A stretch of DNA of 64,000 nt from Gordonia hirsuta DSM 44140 = NBRC 16056 (GCF_000333015.1 NZ_BANT01000002.1:62001-126000); one strand, 5' to 3'; numbered from the stretch's first letter, positions 47,813 through 57,032 are shown. Notes: a model not told the origin generated them from the letters alone. Translations and numbers: made by a program.

Positions 47813-48775
47813 TTGACTAACAAGAAGAAGGTCGCCATCATCGGCTCGGGCAATATCGGCACCGACCTGATGATGAAGGTGATCGAGAACGCCAGGCATG
47901 TCGAGATGGGCGCGATGGTCGGCATCGATCCGGACTCCGACGGGCTGGCCCGGGCGGCCGAGCTAGGCATCCCCACCACCTCGGACGGTGTCGAAGGGCT
48001 GGTAGCCCTGCCGAACTTCGACGAGATCGACATCGTCTTCGACGCCACCTCGGCCCAGGCGCACGAACACCACATCGAGGTGCTGTCCCCGCACGGCAAG
48101 CGACTGATCGACCTGACTCCGGCGGCGGTCGGCCCGTATGTGGTCCCGTCGGTCAATCTCGAAGACCACCTGGATGCGCCGGTGGTCAACATGGTGACCT
48201 GCGGCGGTCAGGCGACCATTCCGGTCGTCGCGGCGGTCTCGCAGGTGGTGCCGGTGGCCTACGCCGAGATCGTCGCCTCGATCGCCTCGAAATCCGCCGG
48301 ACCGGGTACCCGTGCCAATATCGACGAGTTCACCGAGACCACCGCAGGGGCGATCGAACAGCTCGGCGGCGCCCGGCGCGGGAAGGCGGTGATCATCCTC
48401 AATCCGGCAGAACCGCCGCTGATGATGCGTGACACCGTCTACACGCTGGTGCAGGCGCCGGATCTGGACACGCAGGAGCAGATCCGGCTGTCGGTGGAGA
48501 AGATGGTCGACGACGTCTCCGCCTATGTGCCCGGCTACCGGCTCAAACAGAAGGTGCAGATCACCGAGATCGCCGACTCCAGCCCGGTGCACACCCTGCT
48601 GGCCGACGGCGAAGAAGCCGTTCCGACCCATCAGGTCTCGGTCTTCCTCGAAGTAGAGGGTGCCGCGGACTATCTGCCCGCCTACGCGGGCAATCTCGAC
48701 ATCATGACGTCGGCCGGCCTGCAGGTCGCCGAGCGCATCGCGGCACGCGCCGCCGACCAGGAGGCACAGGCATGA
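47813..48775 (+). CDS. Acetaldehyde dehydrogenase (acylating)
   Basis: 320 residues of the MhpF/BphJ/HsaG family, converting acetaldehyde (or propanal) and CoA to the acyl-CoA with NAD+. Rossmann start [25 protein letters not shown], catalytic Cys at about residue 130 in [11 protein letters not shown], and [21 protein letters not shown] at the end. The start is TTG 47813, ten bases after the hydratase stop, with AGGGAA just ahead. The stop overlaps the aldolase ATG. In this family it forms a channelled complex with that aldolase. Confidence 0.94.
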   Translation: MTNKKKVAIIGSGNIGTDLMMKVIENARHVEMGAMVGIDPDSDGLARAAELGIPTTSDGVEGLVALPNFDEIDIVFDATSAQAHEHHIEVLSPHGKRLIDLTPAAVGPYVVPSVNLEDHLDAPVVNMVTCGGQATIPVVAAVSQVVPVAYAEIVASIASKSAGPGTRANIDEFTETTAGAIEQLGGARRGKAVIILNPAEPPLMMRDTVYTLVQAPDLDTQEQIRLSVEKMVDDVSAYVPGYRLKQKVQITEIADSSPVHTLLADGEEAVPTHQVSVFLEVEGAADYLPAYAGNLDIMTSAGLQVAERIAARAADQEAQA

Positions 48776-49818
48776 GCGGCATCCCCATCTACGTTCAGGA
48801 CGTCACCCTGCGTGACGGTATGCACGCCATCCGGCACCAGATCTCACCCGAGGACGTCCACCGCATCGTCGCGGCGCTGGACGCCGCCGGGGTGGATGCG
48901 ATCGAAGTGGCCCACGGCGACGGCATCTCCGGCGGCACGGTGAATTACGGTCCGGGATCCCACAGCGACTGGGAGTGGATCGAGGCGGCCGCCGATGCCG
49001 TCACGCAGGCGCGGCTGACCACCCTCATGCTGCCGGGGGTGGGCACCGTCAAGGAACTCAAGCGGGCCTACGACCTGGGTGTCCGGTCGGTCCGCGTGGC
49101 TACGCACTGCACCGAAGCCGATGTCTCCGCCCAGCACATCGGCGCGGCAAAGGAGATCGGTATGGACGTCTCCGGTTTCCTGATGCTCTCGCACATGAGT
49201 GATCCGGCCTCACTGGCCCAGCAGGCCAAACTGATGGAGTCCTACGGTGCCGACTGCGTCTACATCACCGACTCCGGCGGCCGGCTGACCATGAACGACG
49301 TCGCCGAGCGTGCCCGTGCGTACCGGGACGTGCTCGACCAGAAGACCCAGATCGGTATCCACGCGCACGAGAACCTGTCACTGTCGGTGGCCAACTCGGT
49401 GGTTGCGGTCGAAAACGGCATCTACCGTGTGGACGCCTCGCTGGCCGGACACGGGGCCGGCGCCGGCAACTGCCCGATCGAGCCGTTTATCGCCGTGGCG
49501 AACCTGCTCGGATTCGAGCACCGCTGCGACCTGAATCAACTCCAGGACGCGGCCGACGATCTGGTGCGGCCGCTGCAGGACCGCCCGGTCCGCGTCGATC
49601 GCGAGACGCTCACCCTCGGCTACGCCGGCGTCTACTCGTCGTTCCTGCGGCATGCCGAAGCGGCCGCCGCGCGCTACGACCTGGACGTGCGCGACATCCT
49701 CACCGTCTGCGGTGAGCGGCGACTGGTCGGCGGCCAGGAGGACATGATCGTCGACATCGCCTTGAATCTGGTAGCCGAGCGCGAGGCCGCTCAGGAGGCG
49801 GAACTGGAGAACGTCTGA
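48772..49818 (+). CDS. 4-hydroxy-2-oxovalerate aldolase
   Basis: 348 residues of the MhpE/BphI/HsaF family, splitting 4-hydroxy-2-oxovalerate to pyruvate and acetaldehyde. The DRE-TIM start is [14 protein letters not shown] with metal Asp15 and Arg14, then [20 protein letters not shown], and the metal histidines in [11 protein letters not shown]. The C-terminal communication domain to the dehydrogenase is present. ATG 48772 overlaps the dehydrogenase stop (ATGA). It ends the catabolic operon; a regulator follows 160 bases later. Confidence 0.94.
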   Translation: MSGIPIYVQDVTLRDGMHAIRHQISPEDVHRIVAALDAAGVDAIEVAHGDGISGGTVNYGPGSHSDWEWIEAAADAVTQARLTTLMLPGVGTVKELKRAYDLGVRSVRVATHCTEADVSAQHIGAAKEIGMDVSGFLMLSHMSDPASLAQQAKLMESYGADCVYITDSGGRLTMNDVAERARAYRDVLDQKTQIGIHAHENLSLSVANSVVAVENGIYRVDASLAGHGAGAGNCPIEPFIAVANLLGFEHRCDLNQLQDAADDLVRPLQDRPVRVDRETLTLGYAGVYSSFLRHAEAAAARYDLDVRDILTVCGERRLVGGQEDMIVDIALNLVAEREAAQEAELENV

Positions 49819-49881
49819 GCGTTGACCGCGGTAGGCATCACGGTCGTGTCCATGGTGCCGATCACGTTCGGGTGCTCCGGG

Positions 49882-49887
49882 TATGAT
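49882..49887 (+). promoter_or_regulatory. Promoter of the GAF-LuxR regulator (minus-10)
   Basis: TATGAT preceded by GG, about 90 bases before ATG 49979, within a 160-bp gap that holds no gene. A minus-35 is not clear. Confidence 0.45.
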
Positions 49888-49978
49888 CGGTCACACTCCC
49901 GGCCTCCGTCTTTCCGTGATGCGCCCGCATCCGTCCGAGGGCGTCGGGAGGTGGACCAGAACGGGTGGGTGGTAACAG

Positions 49979-50800
49979 ATGAGTGAGGCCTCACTCGCGG
50001 CGCCGGTCACCGAGGCGCTCCGGCGCATCCGGAAGGCAAGCGGGGTGTCGCTGGCCTTCGGCGGACTTGCGCAGGGGTCGGCCCGGCTGCGACTGCAGCA
50101 CTTCGTCGGCAACACCACCGGTGCATTGAACGGGTTGGCAGTCGAGGCCGGGCACGGACTCGGCGGCCGCGTCATGCGGGTCAATCGGCCGATGGTGGTC
50201 AACGACTATCTGGCGACACCGCAGATCACCCACCTTTACGACGACTCGATCCAGGTCGAGGGTCTTCGGGCGATCGCGGCAGCACCGGTGATCGTCGACT
50301 CCCAGGTGATCGCGGTGCTGTACGGCGGATTGCACTGTGACAATCTGATCGGCGGCCGCATGCTGGACATCCTCACCACGCAGGCCCGCTCACTGGAACA
50401 ACAGGTCGCGGTCGCTCGTGCCCTGCGGGAGGCCGGTGCCCGTTCGTCGCCGGATGTCGAGGCGCTTCGTGACCGAATGAACCGCGCGTACTCGGGGCTG
50501 CGGCTACTGGCACAGGCCCTCGACGACGATGTACTCGCCGAAGAGATCAAGCGTCTCACCGATGTCTTGCTCGATGCTCCTGAGCTCGAATCGGTGGCAC
50601 CGGTGGTGCTCACCGGACGCGAGCGTGATGTCCTCGCGCTCGCGGCGCTCGGGTATTCCAATGCGCGTATCGCCGCGGAGCTGGGTGTGGTCGCCGAAAC
50701 GGTGAAGGGCTACATGAAGACCGCTATGGGCAAGCTCGATGCGAACACGCGGCTTGAGGCGGTCGTGCTGGCGCGCCGCGCCGGGGTGCTTCCGGGCTGA
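49979..50800 (+). CDS. GAF-domain LuxR-type transcriptional regulator
   Basis: 273 residues. A GAF-like sensor domain at about 25-145 (HGLGGRVMRVNRPMVVNDY, IAAAPVIVDSQVIAVLYGG), a helical linker (EQQVAVARALRE, LRDRMNRAYSGLRLL), and a LuxR helix-turn-helix at about 210-262 (LTGRERDVLALAALGYSNARIAAELGVV, then MGKLDANTRLEAVVLARR). No receiver domain, so it should answer to a small molecule rather than a kinase. ATG 49979 is the start. It probably controls the adjacent MHS transporter and perhaps the catabolic operon. Substrate unknown. Confidence 0.85.
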   Translation: MSEASLAAPVTEALRRIRKASGVSLAFGGLAQGSARLRLQHFVGNTTGALNGLAVEAGHGLGGRVMRVNRPMVVNDYLATPQITHLYDDSIQVEGLRAIAAAPVIVDSQVIAVLYGGLHCDNLIGGRMLDILTTQARSLEQQVAVARALREAGARSSPDVEALRDRMNRAYSGLRLLAQALDDDVLAEEIKRLTDVLLDAPELESVAPVVLTGRERDVLALAALGYSNARIAAELGVVAETVKGYMKTAMGKLDANTRLEAVVLARRAGVLPG

Positions 50801-50819
50801 TCCGGCAGTGTTTCATCGG

Positions 50820-50837
50820 CACCCCCTTCGGGGGGTG
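50820..50837 (+). terminator. Tetraloop hairpin after the GAF-LuxR gene
   Basis: CACCCCC-TTCG-GGGGGTG, a 7-bp GC stem with a stable UUCG loop, extended by ATCGGC/GCCGAT outside after a small bulge (50815-50846). It lies 20 bases after the stop. Confidence 0.65.
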
Positions 50838-50856
50838 GTCGCCGATTCGGGCCCAT

Positions 50857-50885
50857 CGTACTGTGAGCAAACTTACTTCAGTACG
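50857..50885. promoter_or_regulatory. Inverted repeat upstream of the MHS transporter
   Basis: CGTACTG (50857-50863) and CAGTACG (50879-50885), a perfect 7-bp inverted repeat with half-sites two helical turns apart, 80 bases before GTG 50966. It is a candidate site for the GAF-LuxR regulator. Confidence 0.5.
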
Positions 50886-50965
50886 TGACTGTGGGGCATG
50901 CCATATCGCCGCGAATCTGATTCGGCAGGCTGCTCCATTCACCCGTCCGAGACGAGGATCCGCCA

Positions 50966-52381
50966 GTGACAATCGCACCACCGAACACTCCCGCCGTATC
51001 CGAGCCACAAGCACCGTCCACCAGCATGAAGCGGGTAGCCGCGGCCAGCGCAATCGGCACCACGATCGAGTTCTACGACTTCTTCATCTACGGGACGGCG
51101 GCAGCTCTGGTCTTCCCGACGGTCTTCTTCCCCGAGGCGAATCAGGTCACCGGAACCATCGCCTCGTTTGCGACCTTCGCAGTCGCCTTCTTCGCTCGGC
51201 CGGTCGGGGCGGTGGTCTTCGGCCACTTCGGTGACCTCATCGGGCGCAAGCGCACCCTGGTGTGGACGCTGCTCATCATGGGTGCAGCCACCGTCCTGAT
51301 CGGATTGCTGCCCGGATACGAATCCGGGGTGTTCGGACTATTCGGTTCCGGAATCGGCATCTGGGCGCCGATCCTGCTGGTGGTCCTGCGCTTCCTGCAA
51401 GGCTTTGCCGTGGGCGGAGAATGGGCCGGTGCCACGCTCCTGACCTCCGAGTACGCGCCGGAGGGCAAGCGCGGACTCTACGCTATGTTCCCGCAGCTGG
51501 GCCCGGCCTTCGCGTTCTTCCTGTCGAGTCTGACCTTTTTGATCGCCAGTCTCACCGTGGGCACCGCCAGCGACGCCTTCCTCAACTACGGCTGGCGGAT
51601 CCCGTTCATCCTGTCGATGGTGCTGGTTCTGGTCGGACTCTGGGTGCGCCTGGCAGTCGCCGAGACGCCGGTGTTCCGCCAGACGCAGGCGCGCCAGAGC
51701 GCCGAGCCGGTGCCGGCGGCACGAAAGCTGCCATTCCTGGATGCGGTGAAGTTCCAGTGGAAGGAGATCCTGATCGCCGGTGGCGCACTGGCCAGCCTGT
51801 TCTCGCTGTTCTACATGGGCACGGCATTTCTGACCAGCTATGCCACCAATGCCGACCACATGGGCCTGTCGCGGAACTTCGTTCTGACCTCAGGCATGAT
51901 CGCGGCAGTCTTCTTCGGTCTGTCCACCGCGGCCTCGGCCGTCTACTCCGACCGTTTCGGTCGGCGTCGGGTCATCATGGTGTCGGTTATCGTCGCGGTG
52001 CCGTGGGTGCTGGTTCTGTTTCCGATTCTGCAGACCGGAGGCGAGTTCGCTTTCCTGGTCGGACTGATCGGGACGCTGCTGATCTTCGGCATCGCCTACG
52101 GCCCGGCCGGTGCGCTGCTGCCCGAACTCTTCGAGGCCCGCTACCGCTACACCGGTGCCGGAATGGGCTACAACCTGGGCGGCATCTTCGGCGGTGCGAT
52201 CCCACCGCTGATCGCCGCGCCGCTGATCGCCGGTCCCGGATCCATCTGGGTCGGCGTCATGCTCGCGGTGCTGTCGTCGATCAGCGTGCTGTGCACCTAC
52301 CTGATCGTGGAGACCAAGGACCGGAAGGTCGCCGTGGAATCCGTACGAATCGATCGCGAGTCCGTGCTGGAGGTTCGCTGA
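50966..52381 (+). CDS. MHS-family MFS transporter
   Basis: 471 residues with 12 membrane segments and the metabolite:H+ symporter pattern: AAASAIGTTIEFYDFFIYGTAA at the start, GHFGDLIGRKRTL loop, RFLQGFAVGGEWAG, and a DRFGRRRV loop in the second half. The class takes up organic acids, betaines or aromatic acids with protons (ShiA, ProP and relatives). The neighbouring hydroxypentadienoate genes suggest an aromatic or related acid. GTG 50966 is preceded by GACGAGGATC. Its stop is adjacent to that of the convergent DUF402 gene, with no base between. Confidence 0.92.
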   Translation: MTIAPPNTPAVSEPQAPSTSMKRVAAASAIGTTIEFYDFFIYGTAAALVFPTVFFPEANQVTGTIASFATFAVAFFARPVGAVVFGHFGDLIGRKRTLVWTLLIMGAATVLIGLLPGYESGVFGLFGSGIGIWAPILLVVLRFLQGFAVGGEWAGATLLTSEYAPEGKRGLYAMFPQLGPAFAFFLSSLTFLIASLTVGTASDAFLNYGWRIPFILSMVLVLVGLWVRLAVAETPVFRQTQARQSAEPVPAARKLPFLDAVKFQWKEILIAGGALASLFSLFYMGTAFLTSYATNADHMGLSRNFVLTSGMIAAVFFGLSTAASAVYSDRFGRRRVIMVSVIVAVPWVLVLFPILQTGGEFAFLVGLIGTLLIFGIAYGPAGALLPELFEARYRYTGAGMGYNLGGIFGGAIPPLIAAPLIAGPGSIWVGVMLAVLSSISVLCTYLIVETKDRKVAVESVRIDRESVLEVR

Positions 52382-52915
52382 TCACCGGGCGACCGGCCGG
52401 TCCAGCCACGGCATGCGGCCGCCGACCTGCGCATCCAGCCACGACTGGATGTCGCCGGCGGCGGCCGCTCCGCGTAGTGTCCGCACCGCGATCTCGGTCG
52501 CCTCCACGGCTTCGTCGAGGGTGAGTAGACCGGCGGCGTGCGCGGTGAACAGTTCGTCGACGTCGAGCAGTTCCAACTCGGTGCCGGGCACGTCGACCAG
52601 ATCCAGGTACCAGTCGACGGAATACCAGCGGCCGTCGGCATCCGGGCCGGTGAAGCGGCCGACGTCCAGGTACAGCCGCTGCCCCGAGCGATGGTCCGGT
52701 GTGAAGTGGAAGATGTTGGCACGCAGGCCGAGCGCCGGGAGCAGCCAGCTCTCCAGGTGGTGGAAGCGCGGGTGATCGGCCGGCCGGGACATGTACAGCC
52801 CGTAGGGCAGCTGCCGATACTCGTCGACCGGTCGGAGGAAGCCCTTGTTGTCGGTATTGGTCATCGCCGGAACGTCGAAGATCTCGCGCTTGGGCGGATG
52901 CGGCTGTTCAGACAT
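52382..52915 (-). CDS. DUF402 family protein
   Basis: 177 residues: PKREIFDVPAMTNTDNKGFLRPV, then FHHLESWLLPALGLRANIFHFTP, YSVDWYLDLVDVPGTELELLDVDEL and a C-terminal helical part. This is the DUF402 (FomD-like) fold, whose members include nucleoside di/triphosphate hydrolases. The WYSVDWYLDL strand and DVDEL match the acidic metal-binding sites of such proteins. ATG 52915 has GGGAG seven bases ahead. A 25-codon leaderless ORF ends across this start codon. It meets the MHS gene tail to tail. Confidence 0.75.
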   Translation of the reverse strand: MSEQPHPPKREIFDVPAMTNTDNKGFLRPVDEYRQLPYGLYMSRPADHPRFHHLESWLLPALGLRANIFHFTPDHRSGQRLYLDVGRFTGPDADGRWYSVDWYLDLVDVPGTELELLDVDELFTAHAAGLLTLDEAVEATEIAVRTLRGAAAAGDIQSWLDAQVGGRMPWLDRPVAR

Positions 52916-52985
52916 CGTTTCGCTCCCGAGCGGTACCGCCGACTCCGTGCAGGCAGCTGCGGGGTGGTGCGTCGTCGCTGATCAT
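52908..52985 (-). CDS. Leaderless upstream ORF overlapping the DUF402 start
   Basis: On the minus strand a TAGGCT minus-10 is followed by six bases and an ATG at 52985-52983 that opens 25 codons (MISDDAPPRSCLHGVG, then GTARERNDV) ending at a TGA that overlaps the first codons of the DUF402 gene in another frame. The spacing implies a leaderless message whose first translated product would be this peptide, coupling it to DUF402. No homologue known; coding is inferred from the architecture. Confidence 0.4.
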   Translation of the reverse strand: MISDDAPPRSCLHGVGGTARERNDV

Positions 52986-52991
52986 GGGTTC

Positions 52992-52997
52992 AGCCTA
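52992..52997 (-). promoter_or_regulatory. Minus-10 box for the DUF402 transcript
   Basis: Minus-strand TAGGCT, six bases before ATG 52985. Confidence 0.5.
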
Positions 52998-53031
52998 GAT
53001 CCCAGGGGTGGGCCGAGCACCCATGCCTTGT

Positions 53032-53046
53032 TGACAATAATTTTCA
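53032..53046. promoter_or_regulatory. Zur-type operator before the AztD-like gene
   Basis: TGACAAT-A-ATTTTCA is a 7-1-7 near-perfect inverted repeat (one mismatch), close to the actinobacterial Zur consensus TGAAAAT-N-ATTTTCA. It lies directly upstream of a minus-10 TAGACT (53048-53053), so repression by zinc-loaded Zur is expected. Confidence 0.75.
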
Positions 53047-53067
53047 TTAGACTGTTGACTGGCTGCC

Positions 53068-54291
53068 ATGCGAACCACGACCACGCTCCTGACCCTTTCG
53101 GCCGCGGCCCTGCTGGCACTGACCGGCTGCACGGCTGCGACAGACCAGAAGTCAACGGACACAACAACGTCGGCCGGTGCGCCGGTCGAACAGCGTGCTG
53201 CCCAACCGCGGCTGGCGCTGACCCACGACGGCGGAGTGACCGTCCTGGACGGGCTCGACCTGAGTCCGATCGCCGACTTGGACTATGACGGCTTCATCCG
53301 CGCCACGCCCGCCGGCGACGGCCGCCACGTATTCGTGTCCACGGCGGCGGGCTTCGAACTGCTCGATATGGGCACTTGGCGTGAGCCGCACGACGGGCAT
53401 GCGCACTACTACACGAGCGCGCCGCGCAAGACCGGCATCGTCTACGACGGTGCCAAGCCGGGGCACGTCATCGCCCACGAGGGCCGCACCGCGCTCTTCA
53501 CCGACGGCACCGGCCGGGTCCGCGTGCTCGACACCGAGGCGATCGGCGCCCCCGATGCGGTGATCACCGAACTCACCGTGCCGCCGCACCACGGCGTCGC
53601 CGTCGCGCGGGCCGACGGCTCGATCCTGGTCTCCCAACCGATCGGGGAGAAGGCCGGTGGACTGCGCATCCTCGGTGCCGACGGCACCGTGATCGCCGAG
53701 AACACCGACTGCCCGGGCCTGCACGGTCAGGCCGCCGGGGCCGGTGGCGTGCTCACCTTCGGCTGCACGGACGGCGCGCTGATGGTGGACGGCGACCGGA
53801 TCACCAAGATCTCCGCCGACATCCCCTACGCTCGGCTGGGCAATCAGGCCGGCAGCCCCGCCTCGCCGGTGGTGCTGGCCGACTACAAGACCGAAAAGGA
53901 CGCCGACCTGGAACGCCCGGACCGTTTCGCGTTGATCGACACCGCCGGTGCCGGCTCGATCACCGTGCACCACATCGACTTCAGCTACAGTTTCAAATCG
54001 CTCGGTCGTGGGGCAGACGGGGAAGTGGTGCTGCTGGGCACCGATGGTCGACTGCACGTCTACGATCGGCTCACCGGCGCCGAGAAGGCGTCCTACCGGG
54101 TGATCGAGCCCTGGACCGAACCCGCGCAGTGGCAGTCGCCGTCACCGGACCTGCTGATCTCGGGATCCACCGCCTATGTGACCGATCCGGCCGCCGGGAA
54201 GATCCTCGCGGTCAGCCTGCACGACGGCAGCACGCTGCGCACCGCGGCGCTGGAGCATTCGCCGCTGGAGTTGACCGGCGTCAGCGGCTGA
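53068..54291 (+). CDS. AztD-like zinc metallochaperone lipoprotein
   Basis: 407 residues with a lipoprotein signal (MRTTTTLLTLSAAA, hydrophobic core, LTGC, Cys about 20). The mature part is a beta-propeller made of repeats such as LALTHDGGVTVLDGLDLS, GRHVFVSTAAGFELLDMG and GRVRVLDTEA. A histidine-rich loop HDGHAHYY in the first quarter matches AztD, a protein known from Paracoccus to hand zinc to the AztC binding protein of an ABC importer. The Zur-type box in its promoter supports a zinc role. No aztABC genes are adjacent. ATG 53068 is the start. Family assignment is from memory of the motif. Confidence 0.7.
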   Translation: MRTTTTLLTLSAAALLALTGCTAATDQKSTDTTTSAGAPVEQRAAQPRLALTHDGGVTVLDGLDLSPIADLDYDGFIRATPAGDGRHVFVSTAAGFELLDMGTWREPHDGHAHYYTSAPRKTGIVYDGAKPGHVIAHEGRTALFTDGTGRVRVLDTEAIGAPDAVITELTVPPHHGVAVARADGSILVSQPIGEKAGGLRILGADGTVIAENTDCPGLHGQAAGAGGVLTFGCTDGALMVDGDRITKISADIPYARLGNQAGSPASPVVLADYKTEKDADLERPDRFALIDTAGAGSITVHHIDFSYSFKSLGRGADGEVVLLGTDGRLHVYDRLTGAEKASYRVIEPWTEPAQWQSPSPDLLISGSTAYVTDPAAGKILAVSLHDGSTLRTAALEHSPLELTGVSG

Positions 54292-54295
54292 GTCC

Positions 54296-54733
54296 TCAGG
54301 CCAAGACGATATCGTCGCCGTCGACCGCGATCTGGACCGGCGGCAGGGGGCGCGCGGCCGGGCCGCGCTGAACGGAGCCGTCGAGTGCGAACTTGCTCTG
54401 ATGGCACGGGCAGATCAGGTCGGCGCCCTGAGCGGTCACGGCGCAGCCCTGGTGCGTACAGACGCTGGACAGCCCTTCGTAGCGGCCGGCCTCGGGCTGG
54501 GTGATCACCACATCGCCTGCCACCACCGCGCCGCCGACCGGCACCTGATCGGTCGCGGCCAGCACGGTGACGCCGTCAGCGCGAACGGTCGTGCTCAACG
54601 GGGCCGTCACCCGCCCGGCGGTCCCGGTGCACGCGGTGGCGGCCAGCGCGACGGCGGCCGCTCCCGCCCCGGCCAGTACGGTACGGCGGCCGATGTCGGC
54701 GGGCTCGAGGGGCGAGTCGGTCGGATGATCCAT
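54296..54733 (-). CDS. Secreted Rieske [2Fe-2S] protein
   Basis: 145 residues. The N-terminus shows a twin-arginine signal (RRTVLAGAG, Arg16-17) and a possible lipobox at Cys35 (AATAC). The mature Rieske domain has C92-T-H94 and C108-x2-H111 as cluster ligands, with C97 and C110 as the usual disulfide (CTHQGC, CPCHQSKF). It would carry a high-potential [2Fe-2S] cluster outside the membrane, probably folded before Tat export. No redox partner is nearby. ATG 54733 is the start. It faces the end of the AztD-like gene tail to tail, with four bases between. Confidence 0.9.
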   Translation of the reverse strand: MDHPTDSPLEPADIGRRTVLAGAGAAAVALAATACTGTAGRVTAPLSTTVRADGVTVLAATDQVPVGGAVVAGDVVITQPEAGRYEGLSSVCTHQGCAVTAQGADLICPCHQSKFALDGSVQRGPAARPLPPVQIAVDGDDIVLA

Positions 54734-54865
54734 GATCGGACTTTCGGTCGAGGGGCTGTCCTGACCATTGTGCGCGTCCGGCCCGGGGACGGGCTGTGAA
54801 GGTCCTCACCTGCGGTCCGGCCGACCGCGGCCGGTCGTGGAACGGCGCGTGTCGGTGGTCGCGGA

Positions 54866-54871
54866 TATCCT
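54866..54871 (+). promoter_or_regulatory. Minus-10 box of uvrB (leaderless)
   Basis: TATCCT followed by seven bases (GGAGAAC) and ATG 54879. The GGAG also lies in the right place for a ribosome-binding site, so both modes are possible. No LexA box was found nearby. Confidence 0.45.
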
Positions 54872-54878
54872 GGAGAAC

Positions 54879-57032
54879 ATGGCATTCGCAGCAGAACAGC
54901 CGGTGGTCGCCCACTCGGAGTACCGGCCGATCGGCGACGTGGAGCGCAGTGACGGTTCCTTCGAGGTGGTCAGTGATCTGGAACCGGCCGGCGACCAGCC
55001 GACGGCCATCGCCGAATTGGAGCAGCGGCTGACCGACGGGGAAGCCGACATCGTGCTGATGGGCGCGACCGGTACGGGAAAGTCGGCGACCACGGCCTGG
55101 CTGATCGAGAAGATGCAGCGGCCCACCCTGGTGATGGCGCCGAACAAGACCCTGGCGGCTCAGTTGGCCAACGAGTTGCGCGAGATGCTGCCCAATAACG
55201 CGGTCGAGTACTTCGTCTCCTACTACGACTACTACCAGCCCGAGGCGTACATCGCCCAGACGGACACCTACATCGAGAAGGACAGCTCCATCAACGACGA
55301 TGTGGAGCGGCTGCGCCATTCGGCGACCTCGAGCCTGCTCTCGCGCCGCGATGTGGTGGTGGTCGCCTCGGTGTCGTGCATCTACGGTCTGGGTACCCCG
55401 CAGAGCTACCTGGACCGCTCGGTGGAACTGGCCGTGGGCGACACCATCGACCGCGATGCGCTGCTGCGGCTGCTGGTGGACATCCAGTACAACCGCAACG
55501 ACGTCGCCTTCACCCGGGGAAGCTTCCGGGTGCGCGGGGACACCGTGGAGATCATCCCCTCGTACGAGGAACTGGCCGTGCGCATCGAGTTCTTCGGCGA
55601 CGAGGTCGAAGCGCTCTACTACCTGCACCCGCTGACCGGGGATGTGATCCGTCAGGTCGACAATCTGCGGATCTTCCCGGCCACCCACTACGTCGCGGGT
55701 CCCGAGCGCATGGCCAAGGCCATCGCCGGAATCGAGGCCGAACTGGAAGAACGGCTGGCAGAGTTCGAAGACCAGGGGAAACATCTGGAGGCTCAGCGGC
55801 TGCGGATGCGGACCAACTACGACATCGAGATGATGCGGCAGGTCGGCTTCTGCTCGGGCATCGAGAACTACTCGCGGCATATCGACGACCGTGGTCCCGG
55901 GAGCCCGCCGGCGACGCTGATCGACTACTTCCCGGACGATTTCCTGCTGGTGATCGACGAGTCGCATGTCACGGTGCCGCAGATCGGGGCCATGTACGAG
56001 GGCGATATGTCCCGCAAGCGCAACCTGGTCGAGTTCGGCTTCCGGTTGCCCTCAGCGGTGGACAATCGGCCGCTGACCTGGGACGAATTCGTCGACCGCA
56101 CCGGGCAGACGGTGTATCTGTCGGCGACGCCGGGGCCGTACGAACTGGGCCAGTCCGGCGGTGAATTCGTCGAACAGGTGATCCGCCCGACGGGACTGCT
56201 GGACCCGAAGATCGTCGTCAAGTCGACCAAGGGGCAGATCGACGATCTGGTGCACGAGATCGCCGAACGGACCGAGCGCGATGAACGCGTCCTGGTCACC
56301 ACGCTGACCAAGAAGATGTCCGAGGATCTCACCGACTACCTCCTCGAACTCGGTGTGCGGGTCCGGTACCTGCACTCGGAGGTCGACACGCTGCGCCGAG
56401 TGGAGTTGCTGCGGCAGCTGCGCAGCGGCGAATTCGACGTCTTGGTCGGTATCAACCTGCTGCGCGAGGGACTGGATCTTCCCGAGGTGTCGCTGGTCGC
56501 CATCCTCGATGCGGATAAGGAGGGCTTCCTGCGCAGTACCACCTCGCTGATCCAGACCATCGGCCGTGCCGCCCGCAACGTCTCCGGTGAGGTGCACATG
56601 TATGCCGACAAGATCACCGACTCGATGCAGCAAGCCATCGATGAGACCGATCGCCGCCGGGCCAAGCAGATCGCCTACAACAAAGAGAAGGGCGTCGATC
56701 CGCAGCCGTTGCGCAAGAAGATCAACGACATCCTCGATCAGGTCTACCGGGAGGCCGAAGACGCGGTGGAGGTCGGCGGCTCCGGCCGCAACGCCAGCCG
56801 CGGCCGCCGCGCCCAGGGGGAGGTGTCCCGGGCGGTGAGCGCGGGGGTGATCGAACAGCGCGACACCTCGTCGATGCCGCGGGCAGAGCTGGCCGACCTG
56901 GTGCAGGAGCTGACCGATCAGATGATGAGTGCGGCTCGCGATCTGCAGTTCGAACTGGCCGGACGGTTGCGCGACGAGATCGCCGACCTGAAGAAAGAAC
57001 TGCGCGGGATGGACGCCGCCGGGGTCAAGTAG
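54879..57032 (+). CDS. uvrB: Excinuclease ABC subunit UvrB
   Basis: UvrB verifies DNA damage and loads UvrC in nucleotide excision repair. 717 residues: Walker [11 protein letters not shown] (62-71), [10 protein letters not shown] of the damage-probing beta-hairpin, helicase motifs VIDESHVT and [17 protein letters not shown], and the C-terminal UVR domain ([32 protein letters not shown]) that contacts UvrC. A Gly/Ser/Arg-rich insert ([12 protein letters not shown]) precedes it. ATG 54879 is taken; GTG 54852 is in frame but less likely. uvrA lies 5 kb downstream, as in M. tuberculosis. Confidence 0.97.
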   Translation: MAFAAEQPVVAHSEYRPIGDVERSDGSFEVVSDLEPAGDQPTAIAELEQRLTDGEADIVLMGATGTGKSATTAWLIEKMQRPTLVMAPNKTLAAQLANELREMLPNNAVEYFVSYYDYYQPEAYIAQTDTYIEKDSSINDDVERLRHSATSSLLSRRDVVVVASVSCIYGLGTPQSYLDRSVELAVGDTIDRDALLRLLVDIQYNRNDVAFTRGSFRVRGDTVEIIPSYEELAVRIEFFGDEVEALYYLHPLTGDVIRQVDNLRIFPATHYVAGPERMAKAIAGIEAELEERLAEFEDQGKHLEAQRLRMRTNYDIEMMRQVGFCSGIENYSRHIDDRGPGSPPATLIDYFPDDFLLVIDESHVTVPQIGAMYEGDMSRKRNLVEFGFRLPSAVDNRPLTWDEFVDRTGQTVYLSATPGPYELGQSGGEFVEQVIRPTGLLDPKIVVKSTKGQIDDLVHEIAERTERDERVLVTTLTKKMSEDLTDYLLELGVRVRYLHSEVDTLRRVELLRQLRSGEFDVLVGINLLREGLDLPEVSLVAILDADKEGFLRSTTSLIQTIGRAARNVSGEVHMYADKITDSMQQAIDETDRRRAKQIAYNKEKGVDPQPLRKKINDILDQVYREAEDAVEVGGSGRNASRGRRAQGEVSRAVSAGVIEQRDTSSMPRAELADLVQELTDQMMSAARDLQFELAGRLRDEIADLKKELRGMDAAGVK

